Positions 63,201-64,000 of a stretch of DNA of 64,000 nucleotides are shown in pieces. Location: positions 124,001 to 188,000 of the forward strand of contig CBDAPE010000014.1 of the NCBI GenBank assembly GCA_965198325.1. The letters are read 5' to 3'. Below the pieces are notes generated by a model. It had not been told where the DNA came from, searched no databases, and saw only the letters and a list, made by a program, of their open reading frames with translations. A program made the translations under genes and the position numbers. Numbering within the stretch: the first letter of the stretch is position 1; each line of letters begins with the position of its first letter. The stretch comes from CBDAPE01 sp965198325. GTDB lineage: Bacteria > Pseudomonadota > Alphaproteobacteria > UBA828 > JAPUJA01.

Positions 63201-64000
63201 GGATCTGCCAGTTCGTCGCGCCGGAGTTGACCAGCAAGGCGGCGTTGACGTCCTTCGTGAATCTGCCCACGCCAAGGGTCTCGGTCACCTGGCTTGCCGC
63301 CAGCGGCGCCTGGATGATGACGCCCGCCTCGCTCTGGCCGATCAGGGTGACGCTCTTGTCGATCACGACCTGCTCGGTATAGGTGCCGTCGAGGATGAAG
63401 ATCGCACCGTTCGAGCCGATCGCGTCGATCGCGCTCTGGATGGTCGAGAAATGGGCACCCGCGCCCGTCCCGACGATGCGCACGTCGGTAAAATCGGAAA
63501 AGTCGAGCTGTTCGATGCTCGTCAGGGTGTCGGTTCCGCCGCCGGCCGTCGTCACGGTGATGTTGCCGCCGGTCAGCCCGATCGTGGTGCCCGCGTCGAG
63601 TATCGCGTCGGTGAACGCGGCGGTGTCGGTTCCGAGCCCGCCGTCGATGGCATCGTTGCCGCCGTTGCCGGTAAACCGGTTGTCGCCCGCTGTTCCTGTG
63701 AAGCTATCCGCCGAGCCGCCGCCGATGAGGTTCTCGATCTCGATCAGCGTGTCCGTGCCCCGTCCGCCGCCGACGCTCTGAGGCCCTTCGGTGGACAGAT
63801 CGACGGTCAGGCCGCAGGACGCTTCCGAATAGTCCGCCGTGTCGGTCCCGGCGCCGCCGTCGAGCACGTCGTCGTTCGTGCCGCCCTGCAGGCTGTCGTT
63901 GCCCAGGCCGCCCAGCAGGAAATCGTCGCCCGAGTCGCCCTGCAGGTTGTCGTCGCCCGTGCTGCCGAACAGGAAATCGTCGTTGCTGCCGCCGGTAATC
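60256..64000 (-). CDS. Large RTX / LamG repeat protein secreted by type I system (5' end outside window)
   Basis: The frame is open to the window edge, so at least 1247 residues are the C-terminal part of a bigger protein. From the edge the order is: RTX-type GGxGxD repeats; a right-handed beta-helix region (about 63540-62590, IQSAIDAIGSNGAIFILDGT); a second RTX block; a LamG-like domain; a third RTX block; a second, very similar LamG-like domain; a last RTX pair; and a type I secretion target (VDTITDFDPGANGDQLDLSDLL, ending TTNNLIF). The RTX repeats bind calcium outside the cell. It is probably an adhesin or surface protein. No secretion genes are in the window. Confidence 0.9.
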   Translation of the reverse strand, partial: ITGGSNDDFLFGSTGDDNLQGDSGDDFLLGGLGNDSLQGGTNDDVLDGGAGTDTADYSEASCGLTVDLSTEGPQSVGGGRGTDTLIEIENLIGGGSADSFTGTAGDNRFTGNGGNDAIDGGLGTDTAAFTDAILDAGTTIGLTGGNITVTTAGGGTDTLTSIEQLDFSDFTDVRIVGTGAGAHFSTIQSAIDAIGSNGAIFILDGTYTEQVVIDKSVTLIGQSEAGVIIQAPLAASQVTETLGVGRFTKDVNAALLVNSGATNWQIRNLTVDGADRMDYDTSDQLTAGIAIEGAAGGTIRDVTVKGVTDGALSNSQDGVGILGYFENDTDALTITESTVQGFNKNGFALTGGNLTITNNQITGAGLTGTVAQNGIQITTDVASLDPAMGTISDNTLSNLAFSGASTVATAIIMFGSGDSSLDGLTVENNTVVSGNSAVFNNAGAIVQNNEVTSFDAGVQNEITYDGWSLDGITVSGGDGTDDTMFTDDGDDFVKGLGSDDFLDGLDGNDTLEGGAGVDTLDGESDDDLLLGKAGNDDLFGNDGDDTLDGGAGNDELDGEDDDDTLDGGLGNDMLDGSDGDDVLHDKGAGLQSEEVTALNPVAYWRLEEITGLSALDATETENGVYKNGTALGAEGFDGVSKAASFDGSNDFIEVAHDSAFALASGSLQAWFNTDDRDEFQGIVSKDSSGFDTGGHLSMFVDGRDVEVRLQSTNESFTIESSGDLVSNNTWHHAVFTWGALGMNLFVDGVLVDTDAYTGGIDSSSGGSGNFEPIAIGASTAGSGNQTTSGASSFFDGEIDEVAFFDSQLTLEQVQTLFDTRLDGGNDVLNGGAGDDSLTGGTGNDTLDGGADDDVLDGGVGNDSLDGAAGNDTLTGGAGNDTLTGGAGDDVLSDTGSGIQHTVSALDPISYWRLEETSGTTATDSAGTENGVFKSMPTRGVAGFDGTSLATRFNGSNEFIEVAHDPAFALASGSIQAWFNTDNQSATQGIFSKDSSGFDTGGHLNIQISSEDIEVRLQSVNSSFEVESTGNLIHSDTWHHVVFTWGTGGMKLFLDGTLVDSDGYGGGLDTSSGGTGNFEPIAIGATTTGSGNLTTNTAANFFDGEIDEVAVFGTQLTASQVEDLYATREPGGVDTLAGGAGNDTLTGGQGRDVFDYNDLANEGVDTITDFDPGANGDQLDLSDLLTNLGYGGADPVADGFVRFTAAGSDTQVEIDGDGSAGGALDFTALVTLESILPSQLDTTNNLIF
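60612..62220 (-). repeat. Tandem duplicated LamG-RTX module (period about 921 bp)
   Basis: Two copies of a LamG-like domain, about 61540-62220 and 60612-61299, lie in the same frame at a 921-bp period with an RTX block between. Shared blocks include YWRLEE, FIEVAHD, SGSxQAWFNTD, SKDSSGFDTGGHL, NFEPIAIGA and FFDGEIDEVA. The copies have diverged in the first third and in linker loops, so the duplication is old enough to be under selection but recent enough to align without gaps in the core. Confidence 0.85.

Overview
The window is a GC-rich (by eye roughly 65 percent) chromosomal piece of an alphaproteobacterium, probably a Rhodospirillales-like or related environmental lineage. The evidence is the pairing of a membrane-anchored cytochrome c with kdsB and pheA, the dnaX-ebfC-recR and def-fmt-truA operons, the SRP RNA gene just upstream of dnaX, KDO synthesis (Gram-negative) and a GcvA-type LysR regulator. 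No rRNA, tRNA or CRISPR array was seen.

Region 1 (1-16.6 kb) is a large catabolic cluster, almost all on the minus strand. In transcription order it holds two choline-kinase-like phosphotransferases, an aldehyde dehydrogenase, three tandem FAD amine-oxidase paralogues, an SDR, two class III aminotransferases, an HTH-only DeoR remnant, a third kinase, an IMPase-family phosphatase and an amidase. A solute-binding protein lies beside it on the plus strand. Many junctions are 1-4 nt start/stop overlaps. The content fits uptake and oxidation of an amine or amino alcohol, but the substrate is not evident.

Region 2 (16.8-28 kb) continues the theme. It has a TPP enzyme, two tandem NADP-dependent MDR reductases, an acyl-CoA ligase, a second IMPase/kinase pair, the relic of a fifth kinase, and a FluG-like set in separate genes (glutamine-synthetase-like ligase, amidohydrolase, N-formylglutamate-amidohydrolase-like enzyme) that suggests gamma-glutamyl-amide chemistry.

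Region 3 (28-36 kb) has an SDR, a glycosyltransferase with an in-frame TGA, three tandem SRPBCC proteins, def-fmt-truA, rmuC and a LysR gene divergent from a Tat-exported agmatine-deiminase-like enzyme across an AT-rich gap. Region 4 (37.3-53.6 kb) is bounded by two inverted 846-bp copies of one IS5-family (IS427-like) element, each inserted at a CTAG that contains the stop codon of the preceding gene. Between them lie a carboxymuconolactone-decarboxylase-family protein, the dnaX operon, ffs, nudC, pheA, kdsB, cytochrome c, an HprK-related kinase, a glycosyltransferase-PqqD fusion, a metallophosphatase, a di-haem oxidoreductase, a degenerate HD-GYP sensor and a LapG-like protease.

Region 5 (53.6-64 kb) holds exopolysaccharide genes (polyprenyl-phosphate sugar transferase, NTP_transf_5 protein, ManC), a dicarboxylate symporter, a formate/nitrite-family channel, and the 3' part of a large RTX/LamG protein that runs off the window.

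Several otherwise intact genes carry premature stops or frameshifts (29909, 45855, 51300/51440, 54108). Either the strain is accumulating lesions or the assembly has errors. The HprK/PqqD/NTP_transf_5 and LapG/RTX pairs point to linked surface-polysaccharide and adhesion functions.
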